Shown here piece by piece: positions 6,802 through 14,068 of a stretch of 14,270 nt of DNA. Source of the stretch: JBFWYO01 sp050186335 (lineage in GTDB: Bacteria > Pseudomonadota > Alphaproteobacteria > Bin65). The position numbers and the translations under genes are program-made. The first letter of the stretch is position 1; every line of letters starts with the position of its first letter. The stretch spans positions 1-14,270 of the forward strand of contig JBFWYO010000102.1 of NCBI GenBank assembly GCA_050186335.1, in the 5' to 3' direction. The notes beneath the pieces were generated by a model, which saw only the letters and a program-made list of their open reading frames with translations, made no database searches and was not told where the DNA came from.

Positions 6802-7284
6802 ATGAACGACACGCAGGATGCCCACATGGGCGAATGGGCCGCCAAACGCGCCCGCATGGAAGCGCATATCCGGCGCTATTTCGATGCCTGCAATGCGCCC
6901 GCGCGCCAAGGCCTGATGGACAGCTTCACCGACGATGCCGTGCACTACTTCCCGGCCAACAGACGTTACGGACCCTGGCGCGGCGCGGCGGCGATCGCGG
7001 ACGGATGGCTCGCCACGGTCAAGCACACGCGGGCGGTGTGGACCGTCGATCGCGTTCTGATCGATCCCACGCGGGACGAGGCGGCGATCGAATGGACTCA
7101 GTTCCGCCCGGCGTCCGGAAAAATCCTCCGCGGCGACGAGTGGTATCTGTTCGATCCCGCGTCGGGCAAAATCAAGGAAGTGCGCTGCTACTTCGCGGCG
7201 CCCGAGCCGGACGATGCGAAAGTGACCGAACTCGGCGGCTTCGACTATGCCGGGCGCGGCTATCCGCTGCGCCCGCCGCGCTGA
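6802..7284 (+). CDS. SnoaL/NTF2-like domain protein
   Basis: A 160-residue protein with the cone-shaped alpha+beta barrel pattern of the SnoaL/NTF2 superfamily. A helix around RRYFDACNAPARQGLMDSF is followed by DDAVHYFP (residues 45-51), then GPWRGAAAIADGW (58-69). A C-terminal sheet includes AAIEWTQFRPASGKILRGDEW and KIKEVRCYF. Members are isomerases, dehydratases, hydrolases or accessory subunits for small organic substrates; no specific reaction can be assigned. The start is chosen at 6802 because GGAGGA lies 7 bases upstream. Met codons at 6778 and 6721 lack a comparable site. It is divergent from the MetE-like/cupin pair and could belong to the same pathway. Its stop is separated from the stop of the convergent DUF2207 gene by a single base. 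Confidence 0.8.
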   Translation: MNDTQDAHMGEWAAKRARMEAHIRRYFDACNAPARQGLMDSFTDDAVHYFPANRRYGPWRGAAAIADGWLATVKHTRAVWTVDRVLIDPTRDEAAIEWTQFRPASGKILRGDEWYLFDPASGKIKEVRCYFAAPEPDDAKVTELGGFDYAGRGYPLRPPR

Positions 7285-7285
7285 G

Positions 7286-9190
7286 TCACCATCCGCCGCC
7301 GCCGCCACCCCCGCCGCCGCTGCCCGAGGATCCGCTGCCGCCCGATCCGCTCGAAGAGCTCGGCGCCGTGGCGGCCGACGCCAGCGTGCTGGCGAAGCTG
7401 CCGGCCAAAGCCGTGGTAAAGGCGGTCGTGCTGGCCCAGCTGCGGCCGGCATACCATGACGGCGCATAGCCTCGGCCCGGCTCGGCGCCGGCCTTGGCCA
7501 GTATGTCGGCGAATTGCTGGCTCCATTTCTGCTCGACGCCCAAGGCAAGCGCATACGGCAGGTATCGCTCGAACAGTTCCGGCGTGCGTTCCGGCGGCAC
7601 CGCGTGCTCCAGCCGGTCGCGTTCGCCGACGCTCAAATAAAGCCGGAAGCCTTCGATCTGGTCCATGACGCGCCGTCCGTCGCGCGTCGGCGCCTTGAGC
7701 AGGCGATGGAACAAAGTGTGCGCGCCGCCGGATACGATCATGGCCAGCGCCGCGACCCAGGAATGTTCGTAGGCCAACAGGCCGAACACGAAAATCTCGG
7801 CGAGTACGAAAGGTATCGCGAACAGCGTGGTAAAAATTCCGGCCAGCACCTGCCGCGCACGCCAGGCCTTAACCACCTGATGCAGCAGGAAGTAGACGCC
7901 CGCGGTCCACCCGCTGAGCCACAGCAGCATGACCATACCGCTGGGCTCGCCGACCGTCGCAATGCCGAGAACGAGCGTCAGCACCGAAATGCCGATGCCG
8001 ACGAGGAACTGGGTCCGGTTGCGGCGGAAGAAGTACCATTCGTAAGCCTGCTCCATCGATCGGCGAAGCGCTTTCCGGGCGCCGCCCAGCACGGCGTGGT
8101 TTCCTTTCTTGAGTTCGACTTTCGGCGCCGATGCGAACAGCTTGTTCATCGCTTCGCGCTCGCCGTCGGTCATCGGCGCCGACTTGCCGACCGCCTTGTG
8201 CAATGTGAGCGCGCCGTCATGATCGGCGATCTGGATCAGACCCTTGATCGCCAGATTGACGAGCGTTGCCGCGAAAATCTTGTCGTCGAAACCCATACGC
8301 TCGATGAAACGGCACGCGCCCGGCGAAAGGTCCTGGGGCGGATGGAACAGCGGCACGATCGTGCCTTTCGCCGGATCGCGTCCGACCGCGAGCCATGCGA
8401 AAAAATAATAAACGAGCAGGACGAGCGCACCGATGCCGGTGACAATACTCAGCGCGTTGTCGCCGATGAAATAGAAGAGCTGCTGAGTCGGGCTCGGCGG
8501 CAGCACGAGACCCTTTTGCCAGGCGACGGCGACGGTCAGCCCGTGGTTCGGCTGCAGCACGCGCGTGGTCGCGAACGTGACGTTGCCTTGCGCGTCGCGT
8601 CCGGCGACGAAATCCTGATCCTGCGCACCGAACGGCCCGGTATAGGCGGCCTGCTGGCGCACTTCGGCCCCGGGCGGCAGTTCGATCGTGGCGCTGGCCT
8701 TGAGGATGGCGAAGATCCATCCGTTGCCCGTCACGTTCCAATGCAGCTCGTCGAACGCCTCGTAGAACCCGAGTTGCCGCGTGGTGCGATAGACGATCGT
8801 GTAGGTGTACGTGCCGGGCGGCAGCAGGACGTTCTTGTCGCCAACATAGGTGCGCACGCCGCGATCGATCGATTCGGTATGGAACGGTTCCTTGCTTCCG
8901 TCGCGCCGCACGTCGAGCACGTCGAAGCCGACCTTCACCGTGTGGCCGGTGCGGTTGCGATAAACGGTCGGAAAATCGCGGAAGATGCCGCGCTTGATGT
9001 GATCTCCCGCGGCCGTCACGCGGATGGTTTCGGTGACCAGAAGGTCGCCATTGATTTCGACCTTGATGCGGCTGTCGAAACTCACAATCTGTTCGACCTG
9101 TGCGTGCGCCGGCGCGCCCGGCAGGCACAACAGGGCAAGCAACAGTAGCGCGGCAAAGAGCGTCGAAGCTGCGCGCGGCCGCGTCACCAT
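7286..9190 (-). CDS. DUF2207 membrane protein, second (downstream) tandem copy
   Basis: A 634-residue DUF2207 protein. A Sec signal peptide (residues 1-30, ending APAHA before QVEQ) precedes an exported beta-rich domain containing DSRIKVEINGDLLVTETIRV, RGIFRDFPTVYRNRTG, YTYTIVYRTTRQLGF and ELHWNVTGNGW. A transmembrane segment lies near residues 245-268 and is followed by AVGRDPAKGTIVPLFHPP. A cytoplasmic region comes next, then more hydrophobic segments near 390-500. The tail is Ser/Gly-rich and ends in a polyglycine run plus a terminal Trp. The family's biochemical function is not established; it commonly occurs with LemA and is thought to act at the cell envelope. The start overlaps the end of the upstream paralogue by 7 bp (ATGGTGA), so translation is probably coupled. 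It is clearly paralogous to the 9184-11124 gene throughout its length. Confidence 0.87.
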   Translation of the reverse strand: MVTRPRAASTLFAALLLLALLCLPGAPAHAQVEQIVSFDSRIKVEINGDLLVTETIRVTAAGDHIKRGIFRDFPTVYRNRTGHTVKVGFDVLDVRRDGSKEPFHTESIDRGVRTYVGDKNVLLPPGTYTYTIVYRTTRQLGFYEAFDELHWNVTGNGWIFAILKASATIELPPGAEVRQQAAYTGPFGAQDQDFVAGRDAQGNVTFATTRVLQPNHGLTVAVAWQKGLVLPPSPTQQLFYFIGDNALSIVTGIGALVLLVYYFFAWLAVGRDPAKGTIVPLFHPPQDLSPGACRFIERMGFDDKIFAATLVNLAIKGLIQIADHDGALTLHKAVGKSAPMTDGEREAMNKLFASAPKVELKKGNHAVLGGARKALRRSMEQAYEWYFFRRNRTQFLVGIGISVLTLVLGIATVGEPSGMVMLLWLSGWTAGVYFLLHQVVKAWRARQVLAGIFTTLFAIPFVLAEIFVFGLLAYEHSWVAALAMIVSGGAHTLFHRLLKAPTRDGRRVMDQIEGFRLYLSVGERDRLEHAVPPERTPELFERYLPYALALGVEQKWSQQFADILAKAGAEPGRGYAPSWYAGRSWASTTAFTTALAGSFASTLASAATAPSSSSGSGGSGSSGSGGGGGGGGGW

Positions 9191-11124
9191 CCGCCGCCTC
9201 CGCCGCCGCCACCGCCGCCGCCCGAGGATCCGCCGCCGCCGAAACTGCCCGAACTGCCCGAGGTGGATCCGGGCGCCACCGACGACGACGAAATGGCACC
9301 GGTCACATGGCTCGAGAAATTCGATGCGAAACTGCCGACGCTGTCGTTATCCCAGTCGCGGCCGCTGTACCAAGTCGGTCGCCACGCAGCCTGGTTCGGC
9401 GTCCCCGCCGCATCGGCTTTGGCGATCACGTCGGCGAACTTCTCGCTCCATTCCTGTTCGAGATCGAGCGCCAGCGCGTAAGGCAGCAATTTTTCGAACA
9501 GGCTGGTGGTGCGCTCGGGAAACTGCGCACCGGGAAGCCGATCGCGTTCGGCGACCGTCATATAGAGCTTCAATCCCTCGACCTCGTCCATGGCGCGTCG
9601 GCCGAGTTGCGTAACCGCCGGCATCCACATGTTGAACAGCGTGTGCACCACGCCGATCAAGCCCAGCGTCGACAACGCAGGGATCGTCAATCCGCCTTCG
9701 ACCCGGGACAGCGCGAGCAATCCGATGCCCGTCGCCAAGGCGGCGACACCGGCCAGTCCGGCGTCGATAGGTTTCCGCGTTACCATGGTGCCGAACGCCA
9801 GGCGCGCGAAAAAGACCATCAGCGCGGACCCGAGAATTGCCGCGGCGCCGGTCCACAAGCCCTCGCCGAAATCGTCGGCGAACCCGGCCGCGACGAACAA
9901 CACCAACGCGATCCAAGTCAGCCCGAGCGCGATCCAAAGCCGGTTTCGCCGGAAATAGATCCGGTACAGGGCGGCTTCCAGATTCTTCTCATGCCGGGTA
10001 AGCAGGGCTTTGACATCGGCATGGTTGGCCGTGCTCAGCACCAGGCGCCCGGTCTTCTTGGCAATCAGTTCGAGCAAGCCCTTGAGCGTGCCCGGCACGC
10101 CGGAATCCTCGCGCTGCTGCTGCACCAGGGTGTACTTCTCGCCCTTGGACTCGATGCGCAGATAGCCGCCAATTCCCAGCGCCATGCAGCCGGCAGCCAG
10201 GCACTTCTTGTCGTATCCCATGCGGGCCAGATAGCGCACGGCGTCGGGCGGTAGATCCCTCGGCGCGTCGAACCGCGGAATGATCGTCCCGCGCGGCGGA
10301 TCCCGGCCGACCGCGGCCCACGCGATCAGGTAATAGAACAGCAGCAGCAGGAAGCCGAAGCCGGCGATCAGGAAGTCGAAATTGTCGATCAGGAACCAGC
10401 GAAGCCGCTCGGTTTTGCCGGGCGCCGCGACGATGCCCTTCTGCCAGGCCACGGCGATAGTCAGCCCTTCGCGTTCGCGCAAGGCGCCCGTCGTCTGGAA
10501 GCTGGCCCGCCAATCGCTTTCGATGCGCGAAGTATAATCGCGCTCGCGGGCCCCTTGTCTGCCGGTGAATGCCACGGCGGTACGGATGCGCGCGCCGTCG
10601 GGCAGGATGACGGCCGCGCGCGCACGCTCGATGATGAAATCCCAGCCCGTGCCGGTGACGTTCCAGTACAATTCATCGAACTCGTCGAAGAAACCGAGCT
10701 GGCGCGTGGTGCGGTAGGTGATGGTGTAGGTGTAGTTGCCGGCGGGCAGGAACCGGCTGGGGTCGCCGATATAAATGCGCTTGCCGTTCGGCGCGCGCTC
10801 GATCCGGAACGGTTCGCGCTGGCCGTTGCGCAGGATTTCGACCACTTCGAAGCCGACTTCGACGCGGAAGCCCAGCCGATCGCGGTAGATCGTCGGAAAA
10901 TCGCGATAGATGCCGCGGCGGATCCTGGCGCCGGCGGCATATACCCGGATCGTTTCCGTCACCGTCAACGACGCGTCCGGCGCGACGGAGATTCGGCTGT
11001 CGTAATCGAGAATTCGCTCCTGCGCCGCGACCGGCGCTGCGAGGAAGCCGGCAGCCAACATCGCGAGGATCGCGAACAGGCGCGCTGTCAGGCGCCACCG
11101 CGGCATGCGCGCGCACACCGTCAT
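9184..11124 (-). CDS. DUF2207 membrane protein, first (upstream) tandem copy
   Basis: A 646-residue paralogue of the following gene. The signal peptide covers about residues 1-34 (ending APVAA before QERILDYD). The exported domain carries DSRISVAPDASLTVTETIRV, RGIYRDFPTIYRDRLGF, YTYTITYRTTRQLGFFDEFDELYWNVTG and TIAVAWQKG. One transmembrane segment lies near 250-270, followed by AVGRDPPRGTIIPRFDAP. Further hydrophobic segments lie around 395-505. The C-terminal part has LEQEWSEKFADVIAKA and WYSGRDW, then a Ser/Gly tail ending in polyglycine and Trp. The ATG overlaps the lemA stop by 4 bp (ATGA); an in-frame ATG six codons later (11106) is an alternative start that keeps the signal peptide. The exact biochemical role is unknown. 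Confidence 0.87.
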   Translation of the reverse strand: MTVCARMPRWRLTARLFAILAMLAAGFLAAPVAAQERILDYDSRISVAPDASLTVTETIRVYAAGARIRRGIYRDFPTIYRDRLGFRVEVGFEVVEILRNGQREPFRIERAPNGKRIYIGDPSRFLPAGNYTYTITYRTTRQLGFFDEFDELYWNVTGTGWDFIIERARAAVILPDGARIRTAVAFTGRQGARERDYTSRIESDWRASFQTTGALREREGLTIAVAWQKGIVAAPGKTERLRWFLIDNFDFLIAGFGFLLLLFYYLIAWAAVGRDPPRGTIIPRFDAPRDLPPDAVRYLARMGYDKKCLAAGCMALGIGGYLRIESKGEKYTLVQQQREDSGVPGTLKGLLELIAKKTGRLVLSTANHADVKALLTRHEKNLEAALYRIYFRRNRLWIALGLTWIALVLFVAAGFADDFGEGLWTGAAAILGSALMVFFARLAFGTMVTRKPIDAGLAGVAALATGIGLLALSRVEGGLTIPALSTLGLIGVVHTLFNMWMPAVTQLGRRAMDEVEGLKLYMTVAERDRLPGAQFPERTTSLFEKLLPYALALDLEQEWSEKFADVIAKADAAGTPNQAAWRPTWYSGRDWDNDSVGSFASNFSSHVTGAISSSSVAPGSTSGSSGSFGGGGSSGGGGGGGGGGGW

Positions 11125-11681
11125 GCCGTCCGCGCCGACGGCGCTGCGCGCTCGGTATCGTTCTCGAGCTGGAAATACTCGGCACGCCTGAAACCGAACA
11201 GCGCCGCCACGATGTTGCTCGGCACGGATTCGACCAGCACATTCTGGTCGCGCACGGTGCCGTTATAATAGCGGCGCGCCATTTGCAGCGTATCCTCGAC
11301 GTCGACGAGCTGCTTCTGCAGATCGAGGAAAATCCGGCTGGCCTTGAGATCCGGATAGGCTTCGGCAAGCGCAAAGATTTCGATCAGCGCGCCGGCCAAT
11401 TGTCCTTCCACGCGGCCGCGCTGTTCGCGACTGTCGGTGCGCAGGCTTTCGCCGCGTAGTTCCGTTACGCGGCTCAAGAGATCGCGCTCGTAGATTTTAT
11501 AGGCTTGAACGGTCTCGACCAGGTTGGGGATCAGATCGGCGCGGCGCTTCAACTGCACGTCGATACCGCTCCACGCTTCGTTTAGGCGATGGCGTTGGCG
11601 GATGAAGCGGTTGAAGGTGAGCAACAGCCAAAGCAGCAGCACCGCCGCCAAAGCAAGCAGGATAATCGCCGTCCACGACAT
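11121..11681 (-). CDS. lemA: LemA family protein
   Basis: A 186-residue LemA protein. It has one N-terminal membrane helix (about residues 4-23) followed by an alpha-helical cytoplasmic bundle. Recognisable family blocks are LNEAWSGIDVQLKRRADLIPNLVETV (33-58), AYPDLKAS, the YYNGTVRDQN block, and the C-terminal SNIVAALFGFRRAEYFQLEN. The function of LemA proteins is not firmly known; they are frequent partners of DUF2207 or TPM-domain membrane proteins. The ATG at 11681 is chosen because GGGGA lies 7 bases upstream; a GTG one codon earlier (11684) would be spaced only 4 bases from it. It is the first gene of the lemA-DUF2207-DUF2207 operon. The Shine-Dalgarno sequence sits in the arm of a 7-bp inverted repeat (see 11687-11707). 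Confidence 0.9.
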   Translation of the reverse strand: MSWTAIILLALAAVLLLWLLLTFNRFIRQRHRLNEAWSGIDVQLKRRADLIPNLVETVQAYKIYERDLLSRVTELRGESLRTDSREQRGRVEGQLAGALIEIFALAEAYPDLKASRIFLDLQKQLVDVEDTLQMARRYYNGTVRDQNVLVESVPSNIVAALFGFRRAEYFQLENDTERAAPSARTA

Positions 11682-11686
11682 CACAG

Positions 11687-11713
11687 GGTCCCCATAGTGC
11701 GGGGACCATTCTA
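11687..11713 (-). promoter_or_regulatory. Inverted repeat enclosing the lemA ribosome-binding site, with adjacent -10-like hexamer
   Basis: GGTCCCC (11687-11693) and GGGGACC (11701-11707) form a perfect 7-bp dyad with a 7-nt loop. Read on the minus strand, the arm nearer the ATG contains the GGGGA used as Shine-Dalgarno. Just upstream (11708-11713) the minus strand reads TAGAAT, a 5/6 match to a -10 box. If transcription starts from that box, the far arm is mostly outside the mRNA and the dyad would be a DNA operator over +1. If the mRNA comes from further upstream, the hairpin could hide the ribosome site. Confidence 0.4.
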
Positions 11714-11777
11714 GGCGAGCGAATCATTTGCAGCGATAGATTCGGTGCGGTCCGCAACCTCTTTTTGGCCGGATAAC

Positions 11778-12005
11778 CTAAATTGAAATCTGGTACGGAA
11801 ATTGGCCCGGCGCGGGTTTCGGCTTCGTTTTCGGCTTGGCGCCGCGGAGATCGAACAACGGTCCGGGCAAGTCGGCCGCCAAGATGACCGCGGGCGGCTT
11901 CGACTCCGCAACTTCATTCGGCGTTGCCGTGCCAGCCGCAAGTGACGCCACAAGCGCGAGCGTGCAGCAGGATGCGCAGCGAATTAGGCGGGCTAAGTAA
12001 TTCAT
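11778..12005 (-). CDS. Small putative secreted protein, no recognised family
   Basis: A 75-residue protein with an apparent Sec signal peptide. It has a basic start (MNYLARLIR) and a hydrophobic core CASCCTLALVASLAAG, with likely cleavage near residues 24-30. The mature part is about 45-50 residues, rich in Pro and Lys (AKPKTKPKPAPGQFP). There is no lipobox and no recognised domain. The ATG at 12005 is preceded by AAGGAG with a long spacing of 10 bases. It lies 96 bp upstream of lemA on the same strand and could be co-transcribed, but no linking evidence is visible. It is divergent from the TetR gene. Because the gene is short and unrecognised, its reality rests on the signal peptide and ribosome site. 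Confidence 0.55.
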   Translation of the reverse strand: MNYLARLIRCASCCTLALVASLAAGTATPNEVAESKPPAVILAADLPGPLFDLRGAKPKTKPKPAPGQFPYQISI

Positions 12006-12151
12006 TGTCGGAACACTCCTTGCCGTCGATCACTCGGTCGATATGCCGAACCGGCGTCCGTGACTATAACGATCGTGCGATCGAGCATGGATGGTCGCCA
12101 GCGCCAATTCTGCGGCTCAAATCGCCCGCGCTGTCTGGGCGAGAATCCGAC

Positions 12152-12180
12152 TTGACTCGTCAAATGAATCCACGTATTTG
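12152..12180 (+). promoter_or_regulatory. Putative promoter of the TetR-thiolase operon
   Basis: TTGACT (12152-12157, 5/6 to the -35 consensus) and TATTTG (12175-12180, 3/6 to the -10) are separated by exactly 17 bp. A palindromic operator begins at the next base, as expected for a repressor site over the transcription start. Confidence 0.5.
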
Positions 12181-12196
12181 CCAAACGACCGTTTGG
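12181..12196. promoter_or_regulatory. Palindromic TetR-type operator
   Basis: CCAAACG-AC-CGTTTGG is a perfect 7+2+7 palindrome. It lies directly after the predicted -10 and 62 bp before the TetR start codon. Its core fits CAAAC-N4-GTTTG, the pattern described for PsrA, a fatty-acid-responsive TetR regulator of Pseudomonas. Autorepression by the adjacent TetR protein is the simplest reading. Confidence 0.65.
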
Positions 12197-12258
12197 TAGG
12201 GTGGTTGCGGCTGCAACGAACTGCCAAAGACTGTAATAAATTCAAATACATAGCTGAA

Positions 12259-12816
12259 ATGGCCCAGAAGAAGACCGACAAGGACAAGGTGATCGACGCG
12301 GCGCTCGTGCGGTTCCGCGTCAACGGCTATCACCACACGTCGATGCAGGACATCAGCCAAGCCTGCGGTCTGCTCAAGGGCAGCATCTACCACTACTTCC
12401 CGGGCAAGAAAGAGCTCGCGATCGCGGCGCTCGAACGCGTCATCGAAGACGCGCGCGAGAAACTGTTCGCGCCCTTGTTGAACGGCAACGACTCGGTCGA
12501 GGCGCGCCTGCGCCACCTGGGCGATGCGGTCGAAGGCTACTTCATCGGTCGCGAAGGCGGTTGCCTGATGGGCAATCTGGCGCTGGAAGTCGGCGATCAG
12601 GTGCCCGAGTTCATGGATTGCATCAGGCGCTATTTCGCCGAGTGGGCGATTGCGCTGACGCGCTTGTTGGAAGGAAAATACGGGCGCGAGCGGGCCGCCC
12701 AATTGGCCGAAGACGCCATCGCCCGCGTCCAGGGCGCCATCATGATGATGGGCGTCAACAAGGACGAAAAGATTTTGCGTCGCGCCAGCCGTGACGTGGT
12801 CGAACTTCTCGCTTAA
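12259..12816 (+). CDS. TetR/AcrR family transcriptional regulator
   Basis: A 185-residue one-component repressor. The N-terminal helix-turn-helix runs from KVIDAALVRFRVNGYHHTSMQDISQACGLLKGSIYHYFPGKKELAIAAL (about residues 9-57), with recognition helix LLKGSIYHYF. The C-terminal ligand-binding domain includes REGGCLMGNLALEV, a block seen in the YxaF/LmrA-like subgroup. The frame stays open upstream to 12091, but the promoter and operator lie inside that part, so ATG 12259 is taken as the start; its Shine-Dalgarno sequence is weak. The thiolase starts 17 bp after its stop. Together with the operator at 12181-12196, this suggests autoregulation and control of the beta-oxidation genes, with an acyl-CoA or fatty acid as possible inducer. 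The inducer is an inference; the subgroup also includes drug-responsive repressors. Confidence 0.9.
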   Translation: MAQKKTDKDKVIDAALVRFRVNGYHHTSMQDISQACGLLKGSIYHYFPGKKELAIAALERVIEDAREKLFAPLLNGNDSVEARLRHLGDAVEGYFIGREGGCLMGNLALEVGDQVPEFMDCIRRYFAEWAIALTRLLEGKYGRERAAQLAEDAIARVQGAIMMMGVNKDEKILRRASRDVVELLA

Positions 12817-12833
12817 TCGGAAAGGGAACGTCT

Positions 12834-13958
12834 ATGCAGAATGTCGTCATCGCGGGTTATGTGCGCTCGCCATTTCATTTCGCGAACAAGGGCGCGCTCA
12901 TAAAAGTACGCCCGGACGATCTGTGCGGCGCCGTGGTCAAGGAGCTGGTCGCGCGCACCAAGGTCAACCCTGACGATATCGAAGACATCATCGTCGGCAC
13001 GGCATTTCCGGAAGCCGAGCAGGGCTTCAACGTCGCCCGTTATATCGGCTTCCTGGCCGGCCTGCCGATTCCGGTCGGCGGCATGACGATCAACCGGTTC
13101 TGCGGCTCGTCGATGCAGGCGATCCACATGGCGGCGGGCTCGATCCAGATGGGCGCCGGCAAGGCATTCATCTGCGCCGGCGTGGAATCGATGACCCGCG
13201 TGCCGATGGGCGGGTTCAATCCGATGCCGAACCCGAAACTCGCCAAAGAATGGCCGGAGGTCTATTTCTCGATGGGCACGACCGCCGAGAAGGTCGCCGA
13301 GAAATACCAGGTCACACGCAGCCAGCAGGAAGAGTTCGCGGTCGAAAGTCAGCAGAAGGCGGCCGTCGCGCAAAGTTCCGGCAAATTGGACGCCGAAATC
13401 GTCGCCTATGGCGCAGTGAATAAGGACGGCACAATCCGCGCCGATACCACCAAGGAAGCCCTGGCCGGACTGAAGCCTGCGTTCGATGCCAACGGCTCGG
13501 TGACCGCGGGTACGTCGTCGCCGCTGACCGACGGCGCCTCCGCCGTTCTGGTCTGCACGGAAGAGTACGCCAAGGCCCACAAGCTCGACATTCTCGCGCG
13601 CATCAAATCGATCGCCGGCGCCGGTTGCGAGCCGGAGATCATGGGCATGGGCCCGGTCGCCGCGACCAAGAAGGCGCTCGCGCGCGCGGGCCTCAAGATC
13701 GGCGATATCGACATCATGGAGCTCAACGAGGCGTTCGCCTCGCAGTCGCTCGCCTGCATCAAGGAACTCGGCATCGATCGCAAGAAGGTGAACCTGGACG
13801 GCGGCGCCATCGCCATCGGCCACCCGATGGGCGCCACCGGTGCGCGCATCACCGGCAAGGTCGCATCGCTGCTGCGCCGCGAGGGCAAGAAGTACGGCAT
13901 TGCCACGCAATGCATCGGTGGCGGTCAGGGCATTGCCACCATCGTCGAAGCGGTTTGA
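12834..13958 (+). CDS. fadA: Acetyl-CoA C-acyltransferase (beta-oxidation thiolase)
   Basis: A 374-residue thiolase. It cleaves 3-ketoacyl-CoA with CoA to give acetyl-CoA and a shortened acyl-CoA. The nucleophile is Cys90 in NRFCGSSMQAI, the His is His330 in GGAIAIGHPMGATGAR, and the second Cys is Cys360 in CIGGGQG. The NEAFA block also fits. The length is slightly short for the family (about 390). The start has AAGGGAA at good spacing. It follows the TetR gene by 17 bp and precedes a 3-hydroxyacyl-CoA dehydrogenase, the usual FadA-FadB pairing. The symbol fadA is provisional because thiolase paralogues with biosynthetic or degradative roles look alike; the neighbours favour degradation. Confidence 0.93.
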   Translation: MQNVVIAGYVRSPFHFANKGALIKVRPDDLCGAVVKELVARTKVNPDDIEDIIVGTAFPEAEQGFNVARYIGFLAGLPIPVGGMTINRFCGSSMQAIHMAAGSIQMGAGKAFICAGVESMTRVPMGGFNPMPNPKLAKEWPEVYFSMGTTAEKVAEKYQVTRSQQEEFAVESQQKAAVAQSSGKLDAEIVAYGAVNKDGTIRADTTKEALAGLKPAFDANGSVTAGTSSPLTDGASAVLVCTEEYAKAHKLDILARIKSIAGAGCEPEIMGMGPVAATKKALARAGLKIGDIDIMELNEAFASQSLACIKELGIDRKKVNLDGGAIAIGHPMGATGARITGKVASLLRREGKKYGIATQCIGGGQGIATIVEAV

Positions 13959-13970
13959 AGCGAACAAACG

Positions 13971-14044
13971 CCTCATGCTGAGCCTGTCGAAGCACGAGCC
14001 CTTAGGAGTTTTGAATCTCATGCTTCGACAGGCTCAGCATGAGG
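13971..14044. repeat. REP-like paired inverted repeat in the fadA-fadB gap
   Basis: Two 24-bp arms (13971-13994 and 14021-14044) are perfect inverted copies of each other, separated by 26 bp. After one mismatch, three more bases pair (13996-13998 with 14017-14019). The arms contain GAGCCTGTCGAAGCA, a repeat core often seen dispersed in alphaproteobacterial intergenic DNA. The mRNA would form a strong hairpin between two operon genes, which can protect the upstream message or reduce read-through. No T-run follows. Confidence 0.85.
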
Positions 14045-14068
14045 ACTCGATTTTAGGAAGCAATCGAT

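Noticed and set aside
7286..7375. Tandem CCGCCG triplets as a microsatellite or CRISPR-like array (also at 9184-9260)
   Set aside because: They are simply the codons of the polyglycine tails of the two DUF2207 proteins; there are no spacers.
7514..9148. 544-codon frame opposite the second DUF2207 gene
   Set aside because: Composition is that of a shadow frame, and the opposite strand encodes a clear signal peptide and DUF2207 motifs.
12091..12258. N-terminal extension of the TetR protein by 56 residues
   Set aside because: This part contains the predicted promoter and the palindromic operator, and the TetR fold begins normally at the ATG at 12259.
12813..14021. 402-codon frame opposite the thiolase
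   Set aside because: The thiolase has all catalytic residues; the antisense frame starts within the REP-like repeat and has no family features.
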